A DNA stretch of 64,000 nt, taken from the NCBI RefSeq assembly GCF_008329605.1, contig NZ_NPKO01000007.1:1-64000 (forward strand). Reading direction: 5' to 3'. A program made the position numbers and the translations under genes. A model generated the notes under the pieces. The model did not search any database, had not been told where the DNA came from, and worked only from the letters and a program-made list of their open reading frames with translations. This DNA comes from Mycolicibacterium sp. P9-64 (lineage in GTDB: Bacteria; Actinomycetota; Actinomycetes; Mycobacteriales; Mycobacteriaceae). Position 1 is the stretch's first letter. Every line of letters starts with the position of its first letter. This document shows positions 9,404 to 17,820 of the stretch, one piece after another.

Positions 9404-9409
9404 ACGGTA
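9404..9409 (-). promoter_or_regulatory. -10 hexamer TACCGT, leaderless promoter of the YqeY gene
   Basis: TANNNT hexamer on the minus strand ending 7 bases before the ATG at 9396, with no Shine-Dalgarno sequence between. It decides the start of this gene. Confidence 0.55.
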
Positions 9410-9443
9410 GTTGTCGGTGTGCCCCCGGTTCGACCCGTTTTTT

Positions 9444-11009
9444 CTAGGCCACGGCGAACGACACCGTGTGCCAACCGGTGGCGCCGTCAGGGATGACGTC
9501 GGCTTCTTGCGACGTCTGCGTTGCTCCGGAGTTGTCCGTCGCCCGCACGGCGATCTGGTGTGATCCCGTGTCGTTGGCCTGCCAGTCGAAGCTCCACAGC
9601 CGCCAGGTGTCGTCGGAGTAGCTGGCGCCCAGCTGAGCGGGTTGCCATGGGCCACCGTCGATTTGAACTTCGACGGCCTTGATGCCACGCGGCTGCGCCC
9701 ACGCCACGCCACCGAATCGCACCTGACCGCGCGGAACGTCGGCGCCGTCGCGCGGCACGTCGATGCGCGACTCCGTCTTGATCGGTCCCTTGGGGGACCA
9801 GCCGAGCCGCGTCCAGTAGGCCTGCGCCCGGTCGAATCGGGTGACCTCGAGGTCGACGATCCACTTGGTCGCCGAGACGTAGCCGTACAGCCCGGGTACC
9901 ACGAGACGCGCCGGGTAGCCGTGCTCGACGGGCAATGGCTGGCCGTTCATCGTGATCGCCAACAGTGCGTCGCGGTCGTCGGTGAGCGCCTCGATGGGGG
10001 TGCCCGCGGTGAAGCCGTCGGTCGACGTCGACAGCATCATGTCGGCATCGGGGTGAATGCCCGCCGCCGCCAACAGGTCCCGCACTCGATAGCCGGTCCA
10101 CACCGCATTGGAGATCAGGTCACCGCCGACCGGATTGGACACACAGGTGAGCGTCACCATCTTCTCGACGAGGTCGAACTTCGCCAAATCGTCGAAGCGG
10201 TAGGTGATCTCGCGATCGACCATGCCGTGGATATTGAGCTGCCACTCGCTGCGGCTGAGCTGCGGAACGCTCAGCGCGGTGTCGATCCGGTAGAAGTCCC
10301 CGTTGCTGGTGACGAAGCTGGGCAGGGCCACCCCGTCGGGCTGGACGCCAGGAGGGACCGGACGCATGGGGTCCTTGATCGGCGGCGGCGTGAACGCCTC
10401 GCGGTCACCCGACACCGAATGGATGTTGCGCGACAGCACCGCGCCAAGCACACCTGACGCCACGCCGACGCCGAGGAAGCCCATCGCCGCCAGCGAAAGG
10501 CGGCGGGCGGGATCGGGTGCCTCGGCGTCGGCGGACTGGCGCGGGGCAACGTCGGCGAACCGAGCCGACGTCAGGAATCGCAGCACGATGATGCCGCACG
10601 CCCCTCCGATCAGCGTTGGCACGACGTCGAACACCGACGAGCCCGCACGGCTCAGCACGGCTGCCGAGCCCGCGACCGCGGCCAGCATGATCGCCAGGCT
10701 GCCGACCGGAACCCGTGACCGCTCCCACTGCGCGGCCACCGCAGCGACCGTGCCGATCACGATCAGCACCATCGCCGACAGGAACAATTTGTCGGCGGTG
10801 CCGAACGTCTGGATCGCCCACTCCTTGACCGGGCCCGGCGTGAGGTCGATCACCGAAGAGCCGACCGCGGTGCGGGCATCGGCACTCGGACCGAACGGCA
10901 CCGCGACCAGCGCGCTGACGCCGAGGGCGACCGCCGCGGCGGCGAGACCAGTGAGCGGAGAGGTGCGCGACGCGGTCGTCGGCGGGGGAGTGCGCGCGGT
11001 AACCGCCAT
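9444..11009 (-). CDS. Membrane-anchored molybdopterin oxidoreductase (sulfite oxidase / YedY-like)
   Basis: 521 residues. About five membrane segments fill the first 190 residues (LTGLAAAAVALGVSALVAV, LFLSAMVLIVIGTVAAVAAQ and others). The Mo-cofactor domain follows: ALSVPQLSRSEWQLNIHGMV, then TCVSNPVGGDLISNAVWTG, where the Cys is the expected molybdenum ligand. A C-terminal dimerisation domain (VAWAQPRGIKAVEVQIDGGPW, WRLWSFDWQANDTGSHQI) completes it. The domain order matches membrane-bound oxidoreductases of actinobacteria. The physiological substrate is unknown. The ATG at 11009 lies 6 bases after TACCTT, so the transcript is probably leaderless. Confidence 0.87.
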   Translation of the reverse strand: MAVTARTPPPTTASRTSPLTGLAAAAVALGVSALVAVPFGPSADARTAVGSSVIDLTPGPVKEWAIQTFGTADKLFLSAMVLIVIGTVAAVAAQWERSRVPVGSLAIMLAAVAGSAAVLSRAGSSVFDVVPTLIGGACGIIVLRFLTSARFADVAPRQSADAEAPDPARRLSLAAMGFLGVGVASGVLGAVLSRNIHSVSGDREAFTPPPIKDPMRPVPPGVQPDGVALPSFVTSNGDFYRIDTALSVPQLSRSEWQLNIHGMVDREITYRFDDLAKFDLVEKMVTLTCVSNPVGGDLISNAVWTGYRVRDLLAAAGIHPDADMMLSTSTDGFTAGTPIEALTDDRDALLAITMNGQPLPVEHGYPARLVVPGLYGYVSATKWIVDLEVTRFDRAQAYWTRLGWSPKGPIKTESRIDVPRDGADVPRGQVRFGGVAWAQPRGIKAVEVQIDGGPWQPAQLGASYSDDTWRLWSFDWQANDTGSHQIAVRATDNSGATQTSQEADVIPDGATGWHTVSFAVA

Positions 11010-11015
11010 AACGCC

Positions 11016-11021
11016 AAGGTA
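11016..11021 (-). promoter_or_regulatory. -10 hexamer TACCTT, leaderless promoter of the Mo-oxidoreductase gene
   Basis: TANNNT on the minus strand, six bases (GGCGTT) before the ATG at 11009. Confidence 0.55.
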
Positions 11022-11142
11022 CCGACTCGGGGTCCCGAAATCCTTACCGCACGGTGACGTCGAGTGTGCCTTCCAGACTGATCCGAGAGCGAAGAGGCAG
11101 GTTCGATGCTCGACGGTCAGCGCTTCGCCCCCAAGTAATAGA

Positions 11143-11195
11143 GTGATTTCGGCGTGATCCGTTGCGCTCAGCGTGACTAATCACGCCGAAATCAC
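11143..11195. repeat. 16-bp perfect inverted repeat with GATTTCGGCG core, 21-base loop
   Basis: Arms GTGATTTCGGCGTGAT (11143-11158) and ATCACGCCGAAATCAC (11180-11195). It lies between the divergent Mo-oxidoreductase and poxB genes, just before the poxB ribosome site, so it could be an operator or a leader hairpin of poxB. A close relative sits at 20629-20681. Confidence 0.8.
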
Positions 11196-11210
11196 CAGGG
11201 GAAGGGCGCC

Positions 11211-12947
11211 ATGGCGACCGTTGCAAGCAAGCTCATCGCGGCGTTGGCGGGCAACGGTGTTCGCCGCGTCTACGGGCTACCCGGCGACAGCCTCAACGGG
11301 TTCACCGACGCCATCCGGCGCGCGGGTGACATCACCTGGGAGCACGTCCGGCACGAGGAGACGGCGGCCTTCGCCGCGGCCGCCGACGCGGCACTGACCG
11401 GCGAGCTTGCGGTCTGCGCGGGCAGCTGCGGGCCCGGCAACCTGCACCTAATCAACGGATTGTTCGACGCCCAGCGCAGCCGGGTGCCGGTGCTGGCGAT
11501 CGCTGCGCACATCCCGCGCACCGAGATCGGCTCTGAGTACTTCCAAGAGACCCATCCCCAGGACCTGTTCCGTGAGTGCAGCGTCTACTGCGAACTGGTC
11601 AGCACCCCGGAGATGGCGCCGCGCATCTTCGAGATGGCCATGCGGGCCGCGGTGGAGGAGAACGGCGTCGCCGTCGTCGTGGTCCCCGGTGAGATATTTC
11701 TCGCCGCAGCCGACGAATCCGGTTGGCTGGCACGACCCATCGAGCCGACCCGATCGGTAATGCGGCCCGACGACGCGTCGTTGCGAAGGGCCGCCGACCT
11801 GCTCAACGCGGGCGAGAACGTCACGATCCTCGGCGGCGCGGGTGTGGCAGGCGCGCACGAAGCACTCGTCCAGTTGGCGGGCACTCTCAACGCGCCGATC
11901 GTGCATGCGCTGCGCGGTAAGGAGTTCATCGAGTACGACAACCCGTACGACGTCGGCATGACGGGGCTGCTGGGCTTCGCGTCCGGCTACAAGGCCATCA
12001 AGGAGGCCGACGTCCTTCTGATGCTCGGCACCGACTTCCCCTACCAGCAGTTCTATCCCGACAACGCACGCGTCATTCAGGTCGACGTCCGTGGGCGAAA
12101 CCTCGGCAGGCGCACCCCGATCGACCTTGGTCTGCGCGGGTCGGTGGCCGACACGCTGGCCGCGCTGCAGCCGCTGCTGGTGCAGAAGGACTCCCGGGCT
12201 CACCTCGACCGCTCGTTGCGGCATTACGCCAAGACGCGCAAGTCGATGGACGCGTTGGCGGTCAACGACCGCGACAAGACTCCGATCCGGCCCGAATACC
12301 TTGCCGGGCTTGCCAACCGGCTAGCCGCCGACGACGCGGTCTTCACCGTCGACGTCGGCTCGCCGGTCGTGTGGGCGGCGCGCTACCTGAGCATGAACGG
12401 CAAGCGCAGGCTGGTCGGCTCGTTCAACCACGGCACCATGGCGTGTGCGCTGCCGCTCGCGATCGGCGCGCAGACGGCCTACCCGGGTCGCCAGGTGGTC
12501 GCGCTTGCCGGTGACGGTGGCCTGACCATGCTCTTCGGCGAGCTGATCACGTTGATCCAGAACCGGCTACCAGTCAAGGTGATCGTCTTCAACAACTCGT
12601 CGCTGAACTTCGTCGAGCTGGAGATGAAGGCCGCAGGAATCGTCAACTTCGGCACCGACCTCGTCAATCCGAACTTTGCCGCCGTCGCACAGGCGATGGG
12701 CATATTCGGTAAACGCGTCGAGCAACCCGGAGACTTGGAGCAGGCACTGTCCGAGGCGTTCGCGTACGACGGACCGGCGGTCGTCGACGTCATCACGGCG
12801 CGTCAGGAACTCTCGATTCCGCCCGCCATCACCGCTGAGCAGGCCAAGGGCTTCTCGCTCTACGCGATTCGCACCATCCTGGCCGGCCGCGCCGACGAGC
12901 TTCTCGACCTGGTCACCACCAACGTGTCGCGTCGTCTTCTGGATTGA
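11211..12947 (+). CDS. poxB: Pyruvate dehydrogenase (quinone) / pyruvate oxidase PoxB
   Basis: 578 residues, very close to E. coli PoxB in pattern: YGLPGDSLNGFTDAI, RHEETAAFAAAADAALTGELAV with the ThDP-activating Glu, then CAGSCGPGNLHLINGLFD and ECSVYCELVSTPE. The C-terminal ThDP motif is LAGDGGLTMLFGELITLIQN ending in FNNSSL. It oxidises pyruvate to acetate and CO2, passing electrons through FAD to membrane quinone. The C-terminal segment after residue 550 may be the membrane-binding tail. The ATG at 11211 follows AGGGGAAGG. The 16-bp inverted repeat lies just upstream. Confidence 0.93.
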   Translation: MATVASKLIAALAGNGVRRVYGLPGDSLNGFTDAIRRAGDITWEHVRHEETAAFAAAADAALTGELAVCAGSCGPGNLHLINGLFDAQRSRVPVLAIAAHIPRTEIGSEYFQETHPQDLFRECSVYCELVSTPEMAPRIFEMAMRAAVEENGVAVVVVPGEIFLAAADESGWLARPIEPTRSVMRPDDASLRRAADLLNAGENVTILGGAGVAGAHEALVQLAGTLNAPIVHALRGKEFIEYDNPYDVGMTGLLGFASGYKAIKEADVLLMLGTDFPYQQFYPDNARVIQVDVRGRNLGRRTPIDLGLRGSVADTLAALQPLLVQKDSRAHLDRSLRHYAKTRKSMDALAVNDRDKTPIRPEYLAGLANRLAADDAVFTVDVGSPVVWAARYLSMNGKRRLVGSFNHGTMACALPLAIGAQTAYPGRQVVALAGDGGLTMLFGELITLIQNRLPVKVIVFNNSSLNFVELEMKAAGIVNFGTDLVNPNFAAVAQAMGIFGKRVEQPGDLEQALSEAFAYDGPAVVDVITARQELSIPPAITAEQAKGFSLYAIRTILAGRADELLDLVTTNVSRRLLD

Positions 12948-12991
12948 GCGGTACTCGCAGGAGTTTCCAAGCGTATTCCAATCATCCCCGC

Positions 12992-12997
12992 TAAATT
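12992..12997 (+). promoter_or_regulatory. -10 hexamer TAAATT, leaderless promoter of the metallopeptidase lipoprotein
   Basis: TANNNT hexamer six bases before the ATG at 13004, with no Shine-Dalgarno between. Supports ATG 13004 over the TTG at 12998. Confidence 0.6.
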
Positions 12998-13003
12998 TTG
13001 CCC

Positions 13004-14365
13004 ATGATCAAGTCTGTCCTCGCGTTTCTTGCTGCCGTCTTGCTCCTGGCCGGCTGCGGTGGCGTCAAGCCCGAGGTGCCCAAGCAGCCGGAGAAGAAGA
13101 AGCCGGACATCAGCGGCATCAAGATCGAGGGTGACAAATCCGCCCCGGTCAACAAGCTCGCCATCGAGGCCATCGCCGACCTGCAGGCATATTGGGCCGA
13201 TGAGTTCCCCAAGCTCTACAACGAGGACTACAAACCCGTCGAGGGCGGCCTGTACGCCCTGACCCCGGACTCCGAGAACGGTCCCGCGTGCGCATCGAAC
13301 TACGGCGACGTTGCGGGCAACGCGTTCTACTGCAAGCTCGACGACTCGGTGGCCTGGGATGCCGACGGCCTTCTGCCAGAGCTGCAGTCGAAGTACGGCG
13401 ACTTCGTCATCCCCGTGGTGCTCGCGCACGAGTGGGGCCACGCCATGCAGCAGCGCTCCGGTTACTTCGACCAGAACAAGCTGACGGTCAGTTCGGAACT
13501 GCAGGCCGACTGCTTCGCAGGCGGGTGGGCGCGGCATGCCAAGGACGACGGCGTATTCGAGGTGTCCAGCGGCGATCTCGACAGCGCCCTCGCAGGCATC
13601 CTGGACCTGCGCGACAGCCCGGGAACCAACGCCAAGGACTCGTCGGCGCACGGCAGCGGCTTCGACAGGGTCAGTGCCTTCCAGGACGGCTACGACAACG
13701 GCGCAGAGAAGTGCAAGGGCTACGAGGACGGCGAGCCCATGGTGCTCGAATTGCCGTTCAACGACGAGGAGGACGCAGCCAACGGCGGCGACGCGCCGTA
13801 CGACTCGATCGTCAACGGCGTGCCCTACGACCTCGAGGACTACTGGACCCAGGTGTACCCGGAGCTGACCGAGGGCAAGCAGTGGCCGCCGATGAAGGGC
13901 CTGGAGGCGTTCAGCCCCAACAGCCCGCCGAAGTGCGGGGATCAGTCCACCGAGGGCTATGTGCTGTTCTATTGCGTGCCAGACGATTACGTCGGGTGGG
14001 ACAACGTCAAGACCATGCCCGAGGTGTACCGGCAGGGCGGCGATTACGCCGTCGCGACGCTGCTGGCCACGCAGTACGGCCTTGCGGCGCTGACCCGCCT
14101 CGGCGACGACTCCGACGAGAAGACGTCGACCCTTCGCGGTGACTGCCTTGCCGGTGCGTACACGGCCAGCGTCATCCTCTACAACCGCGAAGCCACCAGC
14201 ACCTACCACATCTCGCCAGGCGACCTCGATGAGGGAATCAAGGCGCTGCTGCTGTTCCGCGGCGCGGGCGACGTGGAACGGCAGGGGGCCGGGTTTGATC
14301 GGACTCGTGCCTTCCGTGAGGGTGTCATCAACGGTGCGGAACCCTGCTTGGAGTACCAGGCGTAA
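13004..14365 (+). CDS. Lipoprotein with neutral zinc metallopeptidase domain and an inactive tandem copy
   Basis: 453 residues. A lipoprotein signal peptide ends in the lipobox LLAGC (Cys18). The first domain carries the zinc motif HEWGH (about 142-146) and a third-ligand segment SSELQADCFAGGW, as in the putative neutral zinc metallopeptidase family. The second half repeats the same order (DYVGWDN, then GDYAVATLLATQYGL, then TLRGDCLAGAYTAS, then HISPGDLDEGI and GFDRTRAFREGVINGAEPC) but has TQYGL where HEWGH should be, so it cannot bind zinc. The pairs of cysteines in each half suggest disulfides outside the membrane. It is transcribed alone between poxB and the leftward HxlR gene. Substrate unknown. 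Confidence 0.85.
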   Translation: MIKSVLAFLAAVLLLAGCGGVKPEVPKQPEKKKPDISGIKIEGDKSAPVNKLAIEAIADLQAYWADEFPKLYNEDYKPVEGGLYALTPDSENGPACASNYGDVAGNAFYCKLDDSVAWDADGLLPELQSKYGDFVIPVVLAHEWGHAMQQRSGYFDQNKLTVSSELQADCFAGGWARHAKDDGVFEVSSGDLDSALAGILDLRDSPGTNAKDSSAHGSGFDRVSAFQDGYDNGAEKCKGYEDGEPMVLELPFNDEEDAANGGDAPYDSIVNGVPYDLEDYWTQVYPELTEGKQWPPMKGLEAFSPNSPPKCGDQSTEGYVLFYCVPDDYVGWDNVKTMPEVYRQGGDYAVATLLATQYGLAALTRLGDDSDEKTSTLRGDCLAGAYTASVILYNREATSTYHISPGDLDEGIKALLLFRGAGDVERQGAGFDRTRAFREGVINGAEPCLEYQA

Positions 14366-14371
14366 CGGCCC

Positions 14372-14467
14372 TCAGCCGAGAAGCTCGGTCAACGCCGCGT
14401 CGAGGGTGTCGAACTGAGAGCCGAAACCATTCTCGCGCAACACCTTCGACGTGGCGTGGCTGGTCAG
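14372..14467 (-). pseudogene. Possible C-terminal remnant of an unidentified gene
   Basis: Reading leftward, a 31-residue stretch (LTSHATSKVLRENGFGSQF, then DTLDAALTELLG) ends at a stop at 14372-14374. It looks like a genuine protein tail with good third-position GC, but there is no start codon or recognisable protein upstream in this frame, which runs into the end of the HxlR gene. The HxlR protein itself is complete at usual length. It may be what is left of a deleted gene; a C-terminal tail of an NAD-dependent epimerase is one possibility. Weakly supported. Confidence 0.3.
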
Positions 14468-15138
14468 GCCGGTCGCGCGATGGCGGCCTTGGAGCCCTGC
14501 CCGATCCACGACGGGATAGCGCGACGCACCTCCGACGGGCCGGACACCGCGGCGCTGCCGTCGAGCAGTGCGTGTGACCAGCCGACGTCACCCCGCCAGA
14601 TCCTGGTAAGCGTCAGCAGGCTGGTCTCGACGGTACCTGCGACGTCGTAGCCGGGGTCGAAGTCGCACACGTCGGCCTTGCCGTCGGCGACCACCAACCA
14701 CCATCGCGACGCCTTCGGCGCCACCCCGTCGAGCCGGAACGCGACCGTGGTCCGCGACCGCGGCCACGCGTCGATCGGGATGGTGCGGTGGATGTCCCAC
14801 ATCAGCAGGTGAGGATCGAGGTCCTCCTCGCCGAGCTCACCGATCCAGCGGGTGCCCCACGTGCCGAGCGCGTCGACGACGCCGATGAGTTCCTGCCCGC
14901 ACGGTGTCAGCGAGTAGGTGGTCCGGCCGTCGACCTCGGTGCGCTCGACGATGCCGACACGGGCCAAGGACTTCAGCCTGCGGGAGAGCAGTGCGGGCGA
15001 CATCTTGGGTACGCCGCGGCGCAGATCGTTGAAGTGTCGGCTGCCGAGCAGCAACTCGCGCACGACGAGCAGCGTCCAACGTTCGTCGAGCACCTCCATG
15101 GCCTTGGCGATGGGACAGAATTGGCCGTATCCAGGCAT
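14464..15138 (-). CDS. HxlR-family winged-helix transcription regulator with C-terminal SCP2-like domain
   Basis: 224 residues. The first 100 form the HxlR winged helix: YGQFCPIAKAMEVLDERWTL, then LLLGSRHFNDLRRGVPKMSP and LLSRRLKSLARVGIVERTEV. The C half (RTTVAFRLDGVAPKASRWWL, then DFDPGYDVAGTVETSLLTLT) resembles the sterol-carrier-like domain found after HxlR in many mycobacterial regulators. The conserved Cys in the first ten residues may sense redox state. The ATG follows GGAGGTG. It diverges from the methyltransferase gene at 15263, a likely target. Confidence 0.85.
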   Translation of the reverse strand: MPGYGQFCPIAKAMEVLDERWTLLVVRELLLGSRHFNDLRRGVPKMSPALLSRRLKSLARVGIVERTEVDGRTTYSLTPCGQELIGVVDALGTWGTRWIGELGEEDLDPHLLMWDIHRTIPIDAWPRSRTTVAFRLDGVAPKASRWWLVVADGKADVCDFDPGYDVAGTVETSLLTLTRIWRGDVGWSHALLDGSAAVSGPSEVRRAIPSWIGQGSKAAIARPA

Positions 15139-15190
15139 TTGCGCACCTCCAGACGTTCAGTGGGCAGTACATACATGGAACCAGCGCCAG

Positions 15191-15202
15191 TACAGATCTG
15201 TA
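15191..15202. promoter_or_regulatory. 12-bp palindrome TACAGATCTGTA, candidate HxlR operator
   Basis: Perfect palindrome in the 124-base divergent region between the HxlR and methyltransferase genes, with a further CAGTACAT copy of its half at 15165-15172. Position suggests an operator for the regulator. Confidence 0.45.
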
Positions 15203-15262
15203 ACTAGATCCGCACGATCGGCGACGGGACGATGTCGTTAGCCAACAAGGAGAACTTCGATC

Positions 15263-16090
15263 ATGAGCAATCCGACCGTAGCCGTCGACCACGGCAAGGT
15301 GGCCGCCAAGCACCGCGCGATGTGGGCGTCTGGCGACTACGCAAAGCTCGCGGCAGAGATCGTCTCACCGCTCGGCCCAGTGCTGGTGCAGGCCATCGGC
15401 GTAACAAGGGTCGACCGGGTACTCGACGTAGCCGCAGGCACCGGAAACGTGGCGATTCCCGCCGCGCAGACCGGCGCGAGCGTCGTCGCCAGCGACCTTG
15501 TCCCCGAACTGTTGGAGCAGGGCAGTCGAGTGGCCGCCGAACGCGGCGTCGACCTCGAGTGGCGCGAGGCCAATGCCCATGAATTGCCGTTCGGAGACGG
15601 CGAATTCGACGTTGTGATGTCGTGCATCGGCGTGATGTTCGCGCCGTTCCATCAACTCGCGGCCGACGAGTTGGTCCGCGTGTGCAAGCACGGCGGCAGA
15701 ATCGGTCTGATCAGCTGGACGCCCGAGGGGAACATCGGCGAGCTGTGGGCGGCGATGAAGCCGTACGCCCCACCGCCCCCGCCAGGAGCGCAGCCACCAC
15801 CGCTATGGGGGCAAGAGGATCACGTTCGGGCACTGCTCGGCGACCGCGTCACCGACGTCGTCACCCAGCGACGCACGCTGGCCGTCGAACACTTCGCCAA
15901 CGGAGCCGAGTTCCGCGACTACTTCAAGGCGATGTACGGGCCGACGATCTCGGTCTACCGCAACATCGAGGGTGATCCTGAGCAAGTGGCCGCCCTCGAC
16001 GCCGACATCGCCCGGTTGGGCGACAGCGTCCTTGGCGCCTCCAAGACCATGGAATGGGAGTACCTGCTGCTGACCGCGCGCAAGGCCTGA
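15263..16090 (+). CDS. Class I SAM-dependent methyltransferase
   Basis: 275 residues. The SAM motif I is VLDVAAGTGNVAIPAAQTGA followed by VVASDLVPELLEQG; motif IV region is GEFDVVMSCIGVMFAPFH. This is the Methyltransf_11/25 fold; the substrate is not evident. It resembles mycobacterial small-molecule methyltransferases rather than UbiE or mycolate cyclopropane synthases. The ATG follows AAGGAGAAC. It diverges from the HxlR regulator, which probably controls it, and is followed by a phosphotransferase-family gene 12 bases later. Confidence 0.85.
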   Translation: MSNPTVAVDHGKVAAKHRAMWASGDYAKLAAEIVSPLGPVLVQAIGVTRVDRVLDVAAGTGNVAIPAAQTGASVVASDLVPELLEQGSRVAAERGVDLEWREANAHELPFGDGEFDVVMSCIGVMFAPFHQLAADELVRVCKHGGRIGLISWTPEGNIGELWAAMKPYAPPPPPGAQPPPLWGQEDHVRALLGDRVTDVVTQRRTLAVEHFANGAEFRDYFKAMYGPTISVYRNIEGDPEQVAALDADIARLGDSVLGASKTMEWEYLLLTARKA

Positions 16091-16102
16091 CACGATGGCT
16101 TG

Positions 16103-17164
16103 ATGTCCGGCGACGCGCAACAGCTTCCGACACTGAGCCCCGACGACCAGGCTGCCGTGCAGCGCTGGGTTCGCGCGCAAGGCCTTGGCTCGACGGTCAC
16201 CGGCGTCGAGCCGCTCACCGGTGGCACACAGAACATCGTGGTGCGGGTTCACGTCGACGGGCGCCCGATGGTGCTGCGTCGCCCGCCGCTACACCCGCGG
16301 CTGACCAGCGACAAGACGATGCTGCGCGAGATCGCGGCGCTGCGGACGCTGGCAGGTACGACGGTGCCGCATCCTCGGTTCATCGCCGGTTGCGACGACC
16401 TCGACGTGCTCGGCGTGGTGTTCTACCTGATGGAGGAGATCGACGGCTTCAATCCCGGCGACAGCATGGACGAGGCCTACGTACGCAACCCCGACTGGCG
16501 GCATCAGGTCGGGCTGTCATATGCAGCCAGCCTGGCGCAACTCGGCAACGCGGCCTGGGAGGGCAGGCCGCTGGCCGAGCTCAAGCGGCCGGGATCCTTT
16601 CTGGAGCGCCAAGTTCCGCAGTTTCTCCGGCTGCTCGAAAGCTATCGACACGACAAGTACGCGCCAGAATCGCTGGCGGTCGGCGACCTCGCGCAGTGGC
16701 TGGAGGGCAACCGGCCCGCCGACGGCGCGCCAGGAATCCTGCACGGCGACCCCCATCTGAGCAACGTTCTGCTCCGTCGCGACAGGCCGGAGTTGGCGGC
16801 ATTCGTCGACTGGGAGATGTGCACCGTCGGCGACCCACTGCTGGACTTGGGGTGGATGCTCATCTGCTGGCCGCTGGACACCAGCATGATCGCCGCAGGC
16901 GGTGAATTGGCCGCGTTGGGTGGGCTGGCCAGCCGCAGCGAGCTCCTCGAGGCCTATGTCGCGGCCGGTGGCCGCGAAACGTCAAGGCTGGACTGGTATG
17001 TCGCGATGGCATGCTTCAAACTCGGCATCGTGATCGAGGGCACCTGGTCGCGCTATCTGATGGGCCAGGCCAGCAGGGAGGCGGGGGAGCAGCTGCACGC
17101 CTCGGCGCAGAATCTGATCGACGTGGGTACCCAAGTCGCCAAGGGCGACAGCCCGTTCACCTGA
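16103..17164 (+). CDS. Phosphotransferase (APH / choline kinase-like) family protein
   Basis: 353 residues. Features of the APH fold: the nucleotide side GTQNIVVRVHVDGRPMVLRR, the catalytic loop GILHGDPHLSNVLL and the metal motif FVDWEMCTVGDPLLDLGW. Actinobacteria carry many such proteins beside acyl-CoA enzymes, mostly of unknown substrate; it is not evidence for aminoglycoside resistance. The ATG at 16103 is used; a TTG one codon earlier is possible. Twelve bases separate it from the methyltransferase gene, so the two are likely co-transcribed. Confidence 0.8.
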   Translation: MSGDAQQLPTLSPDDQAAVQRWVRAQGLGSTVTGVEPLTGGTQNIVVRVHVDGRPMVLRRPPLHPRLTSDKTMLREIAALRTLAGTTVPHPRFIAGCDDLDVLGVVFYLMEEIDGFNPGDSMDEAYVRNPDWRHQVGLSYAASLAQLGNAAWEGRPLAELKRPGSFLERQVPQFLRLLESYRHDKYAPESLAVGDLAQWLEGNRPADGAPGILHGDPHLSNVLLRRDRPELAAFVDWEMCTVGDPLLDLGWMLICWPLDTSMIAAGGELAALGGLASRSELLEAYVAAGGRETSRLDWYVAMACFKLGIVIEGTWSRYLMGQASREAGEQLHASAQNLIDVGTQVAKGDSPFT

Positions 17165-17172
17165 CGGCTAGG

Positions 17173-17646
17173 TCATCCGCCGAGCGCGGCGATGAGGTCC
17201 TTGATCTTGGCTGTCTCGTCTTCGGTGGGCGGCTCTTCGGCCTCGACCGCTTCGATGAGGTCCCGACGCAGCCCCACCCCGTTGGCGGCTTCCTTGGTCG
17301 AGAGCTTGGCGCGTCCACGCGCGACGTAGAGCCGCTGGCCCAGGGTGGCGCTCGGTCCGTTGGCTGCCGTCTCGATCAGTTCGTCATAGCGAGACCGCAC
17401 TCCGCTCAGTGCGACGATGACCGACGGCGTGACCCTGCTGCGGCCCGCGGCCTCGGACAGCGATGCCTGTAGTTTGCGGAGCCCAGCGAGGATTATCCCT
17501 GCGCGGTGGGCAAATTCGGGATCCCCTGGATCGGGAAGAGTGTCGATCGCGGCGTCGTACATGTGCATCGCCGCGTCGGACAGTCCGACGATTACTGGAG
17601 CTTCCCCGTCATTCGCCGTCGGCTCGGCCACACTCACTCGATTCAT
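17173..17646 (-). CDS. Conserved hypothetical protein with C-terminal helix-turn-helix-like region
   Basis: 157 residues. The N half has helical stretches (LSDAAMHMYDAAIDTLPD, then GIILAGLRKLQASLSEAAG). The C half LGQRLYVARGRAKLSTKEAA followed by GVGLRRDLIEAVEAEEPPT looks like an XRE-type helix-turn-helix, where the regular spacing LxxxR..LSxxEAA is typical, though recognition is by eye only. No enzyme motif. A perfect 8-bp hairpin lies 20 bases before the start codon and could be its own operator. Confidence 0.6.
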   Translation of the reverse strand: MNRVSVAEPTANDGEAPVIVGLSDAAMHMYDAAIDTLPDPGDPEFAHRAGIILAGLRKLQASLSEAAGRSRVTPSVIVALSGVRSRYDELIETAANGPSATLGQRLYVARGRAKLSTKEAANGVGLRRDLIEAVEAEEPPTEDETAKIKDLIAALGG

Positions 17647-17665
17647 CGTCGAAGGTTGAAACGAT

Positions 17666-17685
17666 CGTCAGAGGACCCTCTGACG
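17666..17685. promoter_or_regulatory. Perfect 8-bp inverted repeat, 4-base loop
   Basis: CGTCAGAG / CTCTGACG with loop GACC, 20 bases upstream of the helix-turn-helix-like gene starting at 17646. Candidate autoregulatory operator or a leader hairpin. Confidence 0.5.
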
Positions 17686-17820
17686 GGATCAGGACGCCGA
17701 AACGTTAACGCGGTTCGACAGGGGTTTCAACCGGTACTCCTGGTCCATCCGGGCTGTCGGCGAGCCTGGCAAATCCTCACTCACTGCGCTCGTCGAAGTC
17801 GCACCGGCATAGCGGGCGGG

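Noticed and set aside
12860-14209. Minus-strand open frame of 449 codons
   Set aside because: Lies opposite the metallopeptidase lipoprotein, which has signal peptide, zinc motif and promoter; the antisense product has no recognisable domain.
16103-17164. Aminoglycoside resistance gene
   Set aside because: It has the APH fold motifs, but actinobacterial members of this subgroup are mostly of unknown metabolic function and nothing here points to resistance.
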